NCBI GenBank assembly: GCA_950106755.1
Contig: OX467092.1
Span: 2,480,001 to 2,544,000, forward strand
Length of the DNA: 64,000 nucleotides
Source: Climacium dendroides
Taxonomy: Eukaryota; Streptophyta; Bryopsida; Hypnales; Climaciaceae
Direction: 5' to 3'
Shown: positions 34,272 to 45,596 of the stretch, piece by piece
How the letters are laid out: each line of letters opens with the position of its first letter
Position numbering within the stretch: the stretch's first letter is position 1
Translations under genes and position numbers: made by a program
The notes under the pieces: model-generated
The model's input: the letters and a program-made list of their open reading frames with translations, nothing else
Told to the model about the DNA's origin: nothing
The model's database searches: none

Positions 34272-34627
34272 TAAAACTAAACTAGGTACGGAAGGGTGGA
34301 CCGGATCGAATCCGCCCAGGAGGGTACATAAGACCGGAAGTTGCAGGGTCCAGAATTGAGAAGTCAGTCCAGAAATCGGGGAACTAGTAAAAACCGGAAG
34401 TAGGATACAGTCCGGTCAAAGCTTTTCGGTTGGTTTTGGATGTTCCGGTCGTTAGAGGTAGAACCGGAAAAGTAGAATTAAGGGGTTTAATTGAGTTTAT
34501 CTCTTTGTTAGAGTTAGCTACTTCACAGGATCTCGTGGGTTCGATCTTTAGGGTCATTTTGTTATGCTCTAGAGTGATTTTTGTGAGTATAATAGGGAAA
34601 TTACTTACTCTGTGCTGCGACATCTGC

Positions 34628-35872
34628 AGTGGTGAATGGAGCTCGATTAACAAAGATTAAAGTATGCCTCTAACTACCTACTTTTCCTATGTTCTTGCAT
34701 AACACTTGCTAATCATGCTTCATGTTTTTGGTTTAGACGAAACTTCACTATAATAATTTGCAGTTCAGTATTGAACCGTGTGACCATGCTTAGAAAAAAC
34801 TCGTAATGCAAATTGACTCCCAGAATTGACACTTGTTCATTGTTAAGGAGGATGGTGGTCTACATTTTTGAGAGAACAAGTGAAGATGTTTGGAGCACGT
34901 GAAGCACAACTGTTGAAGACGTTTACAGGTCATGTTGCATTCAAAACAATGACCTTCTAGATTAGATTGCATTGAATTCCACTTGGCTTGGACTCTGGTA
35001 GTATTGCATTCCATTCAGCTTCTACTTTCTTGTGTTGAATTCTGATTAGCGTCTAGTTTGCTTGCATGCAATTTCCAATAGTTTATACTTAAGGGTGCTG
35101 TTGCATTCCATTCAGCTTCTATTTTCATGTGTGTTGAATCTGATTAGCGTCCACTTTGCTTGCATGCATTCTCAATAGCTTGTACTTAAGGGTGTTGTCT
35201 AGGGGCCAATTAGCTTCCAGTGAGCTTGCGTTGGATTTCAATTGGCGTTCAGGCTGCGCTTCAATCGAATTAGGACCCAAGGTGCGGGCGTTGTTACATC
35301 GAGGACGTGGTGAGACAGTGCTCTAGATTTGAGATTCTAACCCTGAATTCAGGCTCATGGAGATATGCATTGGAGTCCATTATGAGGAACCCTTCCATCC
35401 GTATTGGGAGCGCACAAACTCATGCCAATTTCATGATCTATGCCTGACTCAGATGAACGCTATGCTGAAGCTATGGCGTGTAAAGAGCCTGAGGATGACC
35501 TTGGCGCTTTTGATTATGGATAAGGGCAAGTGCACCATGATGTTTGTTAGGTGCTCAGGTAGGAGTTGCTCCATTTCCCTTAGTGCTCAACTATTGTATT
35601 CTTGTGACCTCTTCTCATTTGTCTAAATCTCTGACTAGTGGCAATTGTGTGTTGTGTAGTAGATGGACGGCGTTGTGGAGTACAACTTCAACATATGTTT
35701 TGTAAATAGGTTCAGAAGTGGTAGCTGCAAAGTGACTCCCGCTTTTGTATATAGGTTTTGAACCTTTTTTAGTACTGGGATCGCTGTCCCCCTCAGTTCC
35801 GGAAGTAGAGTGCGCACTCTCTTCTTCGGAATCTTCAATGACTTGAACTTCCTTCTCCTTCTTTGGCGGTGT
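34628..35872. other. Host DNA between two LTR units
   Basis: No gene recognised on the plus strand. On the minus strand from 35872 to about 35640 one frame looks protein-like (PPKKEKEVQVIEDSEEES, then HSTSGTEGDSDPSTKKGSKP) and ends exactly at the boundary with the LTR of gypsy copy A, as if that LTR had cut through a coding region. Confidence 0.4.
35006..35197 (+). repeat. Two-copy tandem repeat, about 95 bp
   Basis: Both units run from GCATTCCATTCAGCTTCTA through GATTAGCGTC and TTTGCTTGCATGCA to TACTTAAGGGTG. Confidence 0.85.
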
Positions 35873-38800
35873 TGTCGTAGCACAGGAAAGTCAGGTTACT
35901 TCTCTAGAATGGGAAATGATCCTAAAGTGACCCATTTATCGTTCCCATAGAGATTTAGTTGGAGGAATCCTTGTTTGTCCGGAAGAAAGGGATTTGCCTT
36001 GTCACAACAAACCCACGAACATCTACTCTAATCTGGTTAAGTCTAATTATTCTATTCTATTACCATACTCACCCTTTAACTTCTCCTATTCACACATTAT
36101 CTATAATCTATTTACAATTAGGCTAGAACTGAAAAGGGGGTAGCTAGTCCGACTTTCCCGTTCTTGGTAACCGGAATCGAGTTTAACCTCTGAATCAAGA
36201 AGGATCCGTGTATTGGGCTTGAGGCAGGAAGCTTAAAACCTATCCTCTAAGTTTTAGAGTGACAAGAGATCCATTGTAAAAAGAAGAAGAAAAACATAAC
36301 ACAATAAAGCCTAATTCTGGCCAAACTCTCCTTCACAGTTGAACCGGATAGCTATCAGGATCAACAGGTCACGCAAGGCATAGTTGACTAGAATACTAAC
36401 TTGGACTACAACGACGGCCTATTAGTTAATCTGGATTCCTGGCAAAAACCGGGATGGCTGAGTTAGGGAGTTATTACTTCTCCTTCGGGATTCCGGTTAA
36501 GTCTGAACCTATCAACCGGGAAAACGGGAGCTGCTCTGGAACAGTCAACAGTTACACTCCACACACATCCGGGACTATCAACACTCAACTAGAAACACGA
36601 ACCGGTCACACTTGGGTCCGGAAAACACCCTCGCTCGCAGTCTCTCTTCAAGAATCCGGACAATCTTAATATCCGGGCACACTCCCTCTTTACCTATTCC
36701 TGCAATCTCTATAGAACATACATCAATGGTTATCCACCACCAAAGCACACGCTGCCACCTCAAATTGTGAACCAGAAAGCTGATTTAGATTGCACAATGC
36801 TAGGAAAAACAAAGTATGGAAATGCACACCGGATTAACAATAACCGACTAACTAAATACTAAACAGCCCATAGGACTCCTCAGTCCATGGGAATCAAAAT
36901 CTACCTTTTCTGAATCAACACGTGCCCTCTTCCTCATCTACAAAATGACGTTGACTACTATAATCTTGGAACTAACCGTTAATATTCCCATTCCAATAAA
37001 TCTGGATCCAAGAAGTCAATTCTACCTTTCCTGCTAAAAGTGATTTACAAAATACTTTCTACCAAAAACTTGGGTTTTCAGCCGAGATTCTAACCTACCT
37101 ATCAGTCTTACTCTAACTTTTTTGTCGCTTCCCTGGTGTTGCGCTTGGTTTTGGGGTGCCCTTCCGTGATGGTTGCTTCCGGACGAAACCGGAAACTGTT
37201 CTCCGTTTCTTGGCCTTGGAGGACTGAGCCTTGGTCTTGGCTTTCTAGTTTCTTCTTCTTCGGTGCGGTTAGTTCCTGATCCGGATCAGAGTATGGTTTG
37301 GACTCATTCCTGGATTCAGAACTGGAGTCTTCCTCCTCCTCATCTTCTTCTTCTTCCTCTAACTTTGCCCAGGTTGATTTTCTTGCTGATGGAGGCTTTG
37401 GAGTCTTCATCTTTGCTTGGCTAGGAGTGGGAGAGGCCTTCATCTTGCTCTGCGACGTCTCTAAATCTACCTCTTCCACTTTCACCTTTCCCCGCAAGAC
37501 TGATCCGGGTGTTGGTGTGTACAGTTCCGGTTTCCGGGGTAATAGTCTCCTTCGTAGGAGTGACTATCACCACATCTTCGGATGAATGTCCAGATTTCTC
37601 CCGCGTCATTGGGGATGTCTGCTTGGTCTCCGACCGCGGTGGCTTGGATGGAGTCGCCTTTGTTGTACCAACCATTTCCGATTTTGCTTCCGGTTGGGAA
37701 GGTGGAATGTCCTCCCCCATGACCTCTCTCAATTGAACAAGTAGCTGTTCCATCTTGGAGTTGAAGGATACTAGGACATTAATGACTTTGTCCCCTAGCT
37801 TTCCTACCCCTTCCAAAACCTTCTCATCAAATAACCTAGCCTTGTTCAATGTTTCTACCGGAAGGGTGATGAACTCCCTAATCCGGTCAATCGTCTCCTC
37901 CGTTTGAACTGAGTACTTCCGGTTATGCTCACTCTCCTGTTTCTGTCTACTCAGTTCTTCTTTCAAGGACAACAATTCATCTGCTAAATCCTGAACTTCG
38001 CCTTTCTGGATTTTCCCTCAACATCCTCTATCAAGTTCTGGATTTGCTCTACACACTTTGTCCTAGGAATATCTCCCAACATCTTACATACCTTTTTCAA
38101 GGTATTTCGCTCTTTTTCATGTTCTTCCTGGACTTTCTTGAGCTCTCCTATAATCGAACCTAAGGCATCGCTATTCCAGATTGGATCCTTTTCTTCCTCT
38201 ATCTGGACCTCTTTCCCTTTCCTCTTTTTCAATTCCGGTTTTCCTGATGAACTGGAAGCCTCTTTCTTAACCTCTCTCTTCCATCTCATCATCGGAGTTA
38301 GGTTTCATCCCGTGGGCCAATTTGACCTCCTGGACTGTGTATTCCTGCCTCTCTTGCGCCCTCATACAATCTTGGGCATGATACAAATGAAAAAGAAATG
38401 GGGAAATGCTAGATGGTTTAGTCTTTCCCACTCCCTTGCATAGTTTGGCGACATAATCTCTCAAGACTAACCTCCAATCTACCTTCCTGTCTTCGGACAG
38501 TGCACAAAAGATTGTATTCCCCAAAGTGATGGTCATCCGGTTTCCTCTATCCGGACTGAGAATCGGAACTAGAAATTCTAGCATCCTCTTCTCTCGCTCA
38601 TCCTTGTAGTCACTCACAGTGTATCCATCCTTTGTATGAGGGGCGTTTCGGAACTTACCCACCGTGGTCTTGTCTGTCCGGAAAGCCATCCCTTCTCCGC
38701 CCCGGGCAAAACCATAAACCTCCCGCCATACTCCTACGGTCCACTTGTCTTGAAGCACCCTCATGGTCTTCCTCCATTCGTTCGATTGCGGATGCAATAT

Positions 38801-39574
38801 CTCCCGCACCATCACTTTGTCTTTGAAACTCCAGGGCCTTTCTATCAGCCCTGCACAGCCCATCTGACTAAGATCCTCCAATAGGTCGGCTCTCTCTCCC
38901 GCATCTTCCGGAATAACCGGAACAATGTTTCTAAGCGATATCTTCGTGGTGGGGGTCTCTTCCTCAGCCTCACTCCCAGACATAGTTGCAGTGTTCTCCC
39001 TTTACTTCTCCGACTAACCCTCGCAGCAGTCGCTCGTTTTGTAGCACTGGTTCACTCGGAAACTTAATTTGCCAACAAAAAACGAAAACTCTCCAATCAA
39101 CTATGAACCCTAACGGAAACAATTCCCAAGTTATAACTTGCCGGAGAAACTGGAAAAAGGTCTAACATTAAATTCTTCCTACTTCCCGTTTCCCACCGTT
39201 GGTTTTGACGTTTCCAGTCATTGGACCGTTAAAAGGACTGTTGGAATTTTGCCATGAAATTCTCCGGTCCACTACTTTGCCCATCATTATCCGGGGATGA
39301 CCGTTAACTTCCGATTTCCGGTTTCTAATGAGCCATATCTTTTGGAATACTGACTGAAATCAATCCCGTTCCCAATTATTGATTTTCCGGTTTCGGATTT
39401 CAGGAGTACTCATTAATTCTATTATGGAGTTAAGGTTTTCTGATTTTCCGGTTCCGATTCTTCTCTCTCCCTGCTCTATTTTTATAGCAAAAAGACAAAA
39501 AAATTATCTAGATGAACCTACTATGCCCTTAATTTCTCCTAAAAACTTCTAAGGCCCTATTTAGGACTCCTACA
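35873..39574 (-). mobile_element. 3' LTR of gypsy copy A (with internal frame)
   Basis: Read on the minus strand it starts TGTAGGAGTCC right after a purine tract (39575-39590) that follows the pol region, and ends TGTGCTACGACA at 35873, the same end as the solo LTRs (TGTGCTGCGACA). A TATA box (TTGCTATAAA, 39481-39490) precedes the internal frame. At 3.7 kb it is unusually long. Its start is unlike that of the solo copies, so family membership rests on the end sequence and the shared frame. Confidence 0.55.
37108..38983 (-). pseudogene. LTR-borne protein, divergent copy in gypsy A LTR
   Basis: It starts MSGSEAEEETPTTK at 38983. The globular block is recognisable (MGCAGLIERPWSFKD, GVWREVYGFARGG, HTKDGYTVSDYKDERE, RMTITLGNTIFCALS). 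Then come a frame break at about 38270, a basic/acidic linker (KKRKGKEVQIEEEKD), another break near 37980, and the coiled-coil block (LNKARLFDEKV). The tail reads DVVIVTPTKE and an acidic EEEEEDEEEED-type tract in another frame. Identity to copies 1 and 4 is low, but block order is the same. Confidence 0.55.
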
Positions 39575-39647
39575 TCATCCCATTTTCACTTGTGAGCATC
39601 CTCGTGAAACACTAATCTAACTTCTGGACCTTAATGTTTTTGGGACA

Positions 39648-39875
39648 CACTATAAGAAACCAAAATTTATTGATGTCAAAAGGAACGGATTTTAGGTGAT
39701 ATTGAAAAAAAAAAACCCATGTTTTTATGTCAACAATGATGTCCAATATAACATCAATGGACATCGTTGTTGACATAAAAACATGGGTTTGTTTTTTGAT
39801 GTCACCTTTGATGTCACCTAAAATCCGTTCCTTTTGATGTCAATCCGTCACGTAAAACAAGGTTTTCTTATAGTG
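39648..39875. mobile_element. CACTA-type foldback MITE, 228 bp
   Basis: Ends are CACTATAAGAAA and TTTCTTATAGTG. Long inner arms (TTGATGTCAAAAGGAACGGA with complement; CCCATGTTTTTATGTCAACA with complement) make a near-complete hairpin. The 3-bp duplication ACA flanks it (39645-39647, 39876-39878). It interrupts the 3' end of the gypsy copy A internal region. Confidence 0.85.
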
Positions 39876-39929
39876 ACAACTTCAAAGACTCCTCTCCTCT
39901 AGATCGGAATCCGAGAATGAATCTGGGGT

Positions 39930-41160
39930 GTACTTCTTCACCCTAGACCCATTCACTCTGGTGTCCAGACCATCTCTGTGAAGATCCTCAAGCTAAAGTG
40001 ATCCATTCGGAAATATCTATTGGACCCGGTAGGGTCCCATCCACCTACTATGCAGCTTACCCGGAAACTCTTCTCGTCTGTTGTCGTAGAGTAACACCAA
40101 ACCTTTTTTTTATTCCATGGTCCTTGGGCAGTTTTGCATCAAAATTTTCCTTCCTCTTGGTCTGGACTCGGATGGTCCTTTCTAGTGCATCCACTCGGGC
40201 TTCCTCCAAGTCCTCAATAGCCATTAACCAGAAACTTGAATCCTGACTTTGGTCCCCTTACCTCACAGCCATGACTCTATGCGTCTCAACTTCCATCTCA
40301 ATTTTGTGCAACGCAGCCTGACCAAATACAAGAAATAAAGGGCTCTTGCCTGTGGTGATCTTTTCCGAGGTATTGTAGGCGTGGACAGCTGATGCTAACT
40401 TCCGGTCCTAGTTAGTCTTATGAGCTGAAACCATCTTGTTTAGGATTCTTCCGATAATCCCGTTGGCCCTCTCCGTCAATCCATTCGCCTTTGGATTGTA
40501 AGGAGTCATCTTCCTATGCTTGATCAGGTATGTCTCCGTGATTAACCGGATCATATCATTCAAGAAATGAGTTCCCTGATCACTTACCAATTCCAACGGG
40601 TGTCCAAACCGTATCATGATCTCTTCAAATAGAAAACATGCTGTAGTTTTGGCATTGTTTCTCTTGGTAGCTTTCGCTTCTACCCATTTGGTAGCATAGT
40701 CCGTAGCCAAAATGATGTACCTCTTCCTTCGGGTACTGACCGGATTGATAGGTCCAATGAAATCAATCCCCCATTTTTCAAATGGTGCAAGGGGAATGAT
40801 TGGGGTCAGTGGCCAGTGGTTGCGGAACGAAGGTGCTCATGCCCTCTGGCACTGGTCACATGTCCCTACAAATGTTTTTACATTCCAAATCATGGACGGC
40901 CACCAGTATCTGGACATCCGGATCCGGTTGACAATTGTTATGGCAGCAAAGTGTCCTCCTAAGGATCCTACGTGAAGTGCAATCATAACTTGCTTCCTTT
41001 CTCTTTTCTCCAAGCACCTCCTCAGTTTTTCGTTTGCTCCCATTTTGAAAAGAATCCCATGAATCAGGGTATACGGCGCCACCTTTTGCCGAAACACTAT
41101 CTTCTCTTCAAGTGAATATCCACTAGGAAATCTTTGGCTTACTAGGTAGTCAATGATTTC
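39930..41160 (-). pseudogene. Integrase region, copy A
   Basis: An HHCC zinc-binding block (HVGSLGGHF ... CDQCQ) lies near 40840-40980. The DDE core carries ATDYATKWVEA, SDQGTHFLND and NGLTERANGI at 40408-40710. The C-terminal block ends near 39930 (SRWMGPYRV-type text and DTRVNGSRVKKY). Stops separate the pieces. Confidence 0.8.
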
Positions 41161-43083
41161 CTAGTATTCTGATATTTCAATCCCTCCGATATGGAAGACA
41201 GCTGCTTCTTTTTCCATATTCCGTGTTCCCAGTTCTGTAATCCGTAGATTAGAGAACTCATCCAAAAATTCGGCAGATATGTCTTTAACTGCTTCCGGTC
41301 CTCTCTGCCTGGAAAGGTAGTCTGCGTTCGAGTTTGCTTTCCCCGGTTTAACTATAACCTCATAGTTAAACTCCTGCAGTAGAAAGATCCATCGTGCCGG
41401 ATGTAGTTTTAGTTCGGTTTCTCGGCATCTCACGAATGTCTTCTCCAAGTACTCCAGGTGTTCCTCATTCGTACTGAAGACTACAAAGTCATCAATAAAT
41501 ATTTCTAGGAAGTGTCTAAGAAAATCCCGGAAAATATCCATCATCAACCTTTGAAAGGTTCCTGGGGCATTGCACAACCCGAAAGGCATCCGGTTAAAGG
41601 CAAACGTCCCCCATTCTGTGGTGAACGTTGTCTTCAATTGATCGGCCAGTCGGATTGATACTTGGTTGTATCCGGAAAACCCATCCAGGAAACTGTAACA
41701 TTCCTGTCCGGATACATGATCCAGGATTATATCCGTAAATGGCAGTGGAAAATAATCCTTCTTAGTTGCTACATTCAGTTTCCGGAAATCTTGACAGACT
41801 CGGATCTTCACCTTCCCATCTGCTCCCACTTTCTTAGGAACAACTACAATAGGCGACACCCATTCTGAATTGCTAACTGAGTAGATGAATCCGGCTTCTA
41901 GTAGCCTATCGATTTCCTCCTTCACCATCAATGAGTACTTCGGGTTAAGTTGGTACTACCTCTGTCTTACCGAAACTACTCCTTCTACTAGGTCGATCCG
42001 GTGTTCCCCAAGATCCAGTGGTATTCCACTAAGATCTACGGGAGTCCATGCAAATACGTCTACGTACTTCTTCAATAACCTGGTGTAACTTCTCTTCTCA
42101 TTCCTACTAAGAGATTTTCCTAGGAAAAATGATTTTCTGGGCTCCACCTCTATTTTCTCATAGTCAGATGGATTGACTATGTTTTTGATTTGAACCGATT
42201 CCTGTTCTTCCAGATGGACCGGAAAATCGCTCCAAGGAAGATCTGTCTTCTCCACACTTAGTCCCACTGGTGGCAAACTTCCATTGGTAATCTGCTGATT
42301 AATCCATTCGGACGTCAAAGGTACACTTACTTCGCCCATTGATTTATCCACCCCTTGACAAGGTATCGAATCCAGGGGACCTCTGTTTGCTGGTTCTCCC
42401 AACTCCATCGTGGGTTGAGGGAAACTGAAATCAACTTCGGTCATCCCATCGAATTCTTTCACAAAATAAGTTGGGGTGGAAGACAAGTCTTCTGGGTCAG
42501 ACCAGTCCGTTGTATATCCTTCTGACTGGCTCGTTTCTCCCATATGTTCCTCCAACTTCCAAGGTATCCTGACACCCGGCTTCCCTATAACGAACTCCTT
42601 CTTTCCCCAATCCACAAGTACTCGGGCAGCATAAAGCCATGGTCTACCCAGCAATATGAGAAATGGTCTTCCCTTATCCACCTGTATGATGACAAAGTTC
42701 AGAGAGTACATTGTCTCGCCAACCCAAGTTGGGACCTGAGAAAGTCGTCCAACCGGAATTACCCTCGACTAATCCGCCATGCGTAACACTTGGCTCGTAG
42801 TTTCAAACTTGGTGAATCCTAAGTCGAAAGTTGTTTCCTCTAACATCAGGTTTACTCCTAAACCTCCATCAACTAACACCTTTGGGATGGTACATCCTTC
42901 AATCTCCACTGTGACTTCTGGTGGTCCATAATCTTCAACTTTAGCAAAGTTAACTGCTACAGCCGAAAGTTTGAATCTTTGTTTTCTCCTCTTGGTCCAA
43001 GCGTCTTGAATCAGCTTCTGGTATTGGACATTGTCTTCAAGAAGTTGCCCGATAGTAACATTGGTTTTCTGATCCTTGATATC
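41161..43083 (-). pseudogene. Protease and reverse transcriptase region, copy A
   Basis: The protease block has VLVDGGLGVNLM in place of the usual D-S/T-G, also seen in copy B (PIDGGSGVNLM), so Asp-Gly-Gly is a family trait rather than damage. RT palm motifs are VCQDFRKLN, FLDGFSGYNQV, MPFGLCNAPGTFQRLM and FIDDFVVF (41161-41931). RNase H is absent. Confidence 0.8.
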
Positions 43084-43488
43084 CTATAGAATGTCATATT
43101 CGTTTCCTTGTTTGATCGGATCTACAATAACCGGATTATCCTCAAACCTTACCCTTGGTAGTGGGGCAGATTGTTCGGAAATCAAAACATCCTTATCCTG
43201 ACTACTAGACTCAGAAGCTCGAATTTCCTGACCAATCTCACGACTGATATCCTCTGGGATTCCTCTAGGCTCTACCCCATTTTCCGTGGTTGCTATGGGT
43301 TTGGGTATCCTAGATTCAACTGAGTAGTCAAAACTACTAGAATCTGGACCTCTTATTTTATTTTTTCTATTTTTCCTAATGCTATCCTTTTTTCTACTTC
43401 TTTCTGCTCTCCTTTTCTCGGTGGAGCTACGGGTATCTACTCTGAGGATAATCGTTTTTGGTCTACTGAGTAGCTCCACCCCACCCTG

Positions 43489-44871
43489 TCAATTTTCCGG
43501 GTTCTCAATTCCGGTTTTGGATCCGTAATTGAGTCCAGTCTGCTCTCTAGGGGGTATCTCTACTTGTTTGTAAGTAATTTTCGGTTGTGGGGTCTTGGGA
43601 CATTGTCCTGACATATGTCCGTATTCTTGGCAATTCTGACAAGGAAGGACCATAGGGGCTCCTTGATTTACTCTATAAGGACAGACATTGGCATAGTGAC
43701 CAGCTCCTCCACAAATGAAACAAAAACCGTAAGGTTTAAATTGGGATGCCATACCTGGAGTTATAGGCCTAGGGTCGTTTCTGTTCAGCAGGTTGTTGCG
43801 CATCAACATCTGTGGTGACCTCCCCTTCCCAAACGTAGGCTGGATCTGGAAAACCGGATTCACGTCTCCTTCGTCTTCCTCATTTGGAAAAGTATAAAAC
43901 ACTTCTCCTTCTGGATTGACGTAGTTTATCCTTCTGCCAAAAGTTCTAGTACATTCATTGGGAAAATGCCCTGCCTCCTGGCATCTCGGACACCATACAT
44001 TAGCTTGATTAGCCGAAACTGTTCTCCTTGGGTTCCGGTTTTCTGCCAGGTTGACTTTGATGGCGTCCAGTGATTCTTGGACCTTCTTCATGAACTCCTT
44101 GGTTTCATCTTTCTCCAACTTAACTTTGACAACTCCTTTGCCCTTCTCTGTCTTGGAGTGCTTTGACTGGAGATGGTTCTTGGATCTGGATGTTGATCCG
44201 GTTGGGGCTTCAGAATCAGAATCTGAACTGTCCGACGGAGAAGTAGAAGTGGCACTGCCACTGTTTGAACTGGAGCTATCCGAGTACCTCCTCCTTCTTC
44301 TATCCTTCCCGGAATGCTTCTTTCCCTTTTTTTCTCCTCTCCGGAGTGCGTTCCGGATAGACTAAGCCGAATCTTCACAGTTCTGAGCTGCCTCCATCGC
44401 CTCCTTTAGTGTTCTTGGGCGAGTTTGCCTAATGTGGAAATCCATTTCTTCCAGAAACCCTGCGACATACCACTCGACTTGTACACTTGGAGCAATATCA
44501 GTGGTTAGTTTTTGGATGAGAGATTTCACCCTTTGCCCATACTTCCGGACAGACTCAGAATCTTTCATCGTCATTCTGCTCAGTCGTCCCAAAGCTTTGG
44601 CTTCACCACCTGCTTCTCTAAATGTGCAAGTGAACAAGCTGGTAAGCTGATCCCAGTCATTCCGGATATCAACCGGAACATCCTGGTACCACTTTAGTGC
44701 TTCTCCCTTCAATAGCCCCTGGAAAATGCGCTGCTTCGCTTCAAAATCTTCCTGGTTGGTTGTGACAATTGATTCAAACTCACAAAGCCAGTCATCAACA
44801 TCTTGGCTTCCATCTCCTCTAAATCTACTGTACTTCAGGCACGTAGAACCAACCATTGTGTCACTCTCCAA
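43489..44871 (-). pseudogene. Gag with zinc knuckles, copy A
   Basis: The gag helical domain is at 44871-44362 (FRGDGSQDVDDWLCEFES, LKGEALKWYQDVP). Three CCHC-type knuckles follow (CPRCQEAGHFPNEC, CFICGGAGHYANVC, CQNCQEYGHMSGQC) at 43489-44118. A frameshift in the Arg/Ser-rich linker near 44120-44340 separates them. Confidence 0.85.
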
Positions 44872-45596
44872 ATCTGAGGGTTCCGGATCCCCTTCCTCGT
44901 CAGGACTTACTGGAATTTCTTCGATAATAACAGAAACAAGTTTTAGTGGGGTGTAATTTCTACGTCTACCTCTAACACTTCTATACTTTCTAACACAGGA
45001 TTACTGCTATCTAACGGTACTGAATGTGACCTTGGCTCTATGGTTACTTGTAGCAATTAGTTAGACCAGTATTCCTCCAGTTAGCCCTTAATTCACACCA
45101 AAGGCCCACTGTCGCAAGGTAAATTTTTGGTTTTGTTTAGCTTATCTAGAATTCAGAGCGGAAACTAGTGAAGTGGAACCGGAATTGAGTGCAAGTTATA
45201 GGAAAATCGGATATATACACGCGAAAAATGAAATAGTAGGTAGACCGGATTTCACTCAGTTGGAAATTTCAAATTGGTCGGGACCGGAAACCCATCCGAA
45301 ATTAGGGTAGATACCGGATTAGGGTTGGACCGGATGTCAAGCCGTCAAACCGGAACATAGTCATTATGACCACGGCGGAGTCTTGGGACTATTTAAAGAC
45401 CAAGCCTGCCAGTCTTACCCCTTTCATTTCCTCGTGAGGTTGGGCGCTCCTCATGTTGTTTACAGCATTTGGTACCCTCGTGTCAGGAGATTGTGATTCA
45501 GTAGAATTTTAGTACTTCCGGTTGAGATCGGAGAGAGAAGAAAGGAACGGGACGTGCGGCTAGGAGCGGGTGAGGTAGAATCAGTGAGAAAATCTA

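Larger units (their letters stand above)
31187..34622 (+). mobile_element. 3.4 kb solo LTR with internal gene, copy 1
   Basis: It starts TGTGACAACT and ends GTGCTGCGACA, and is flanked by the perfect 5-bp duplication TCTGC (31182-31186, 34623-34627). Its length of 3436 bp equals that of the copy at 50519-55006 once that copy's insert and insert duplication are subtracted. I see no internal direct repeat of the two ends, so it is not a short-LTR element but a single LTR-like unit. It contains a TATA box, a long frame, a second TATA box about 1 kb from the end, and a conserved tail. It inserted just beyond the transposase-like pseudogene. Confidence 0.75.
39876..44956 (-). pseudogene. Ty3/gypsy gag-pol, copy A (degraded)
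   Basis: Order on the minus strand is gag, zinc knuckles, protease, reverse transcriptase, integrase. The frame is broken by several stops (for example at 41955 and 42767) and shifts. The reverse transcriptase catalytic box reads FIDDF rather than YVDD, as in many plant gypsy elements. An apparently in-frame deletion removes the RT thumb and the whole RNase H: sequence jumps at about 41400 from ELKLHPA to RWIFLLQEFNYE, segments separated by some 600 bp in copy B. Damage makes autonomous movement impossible. Confidence 0.85.

Noticed and set aside
31187..34622. Short-LTR non-autonomous element (TRIM/LARD) instead of solo LTR
   Set aside because: I found no direct repeat between the two ends of any of the three units; the ends differ except for the TG...CA type borders. 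A search for very short LTRs by alignment could still change this.
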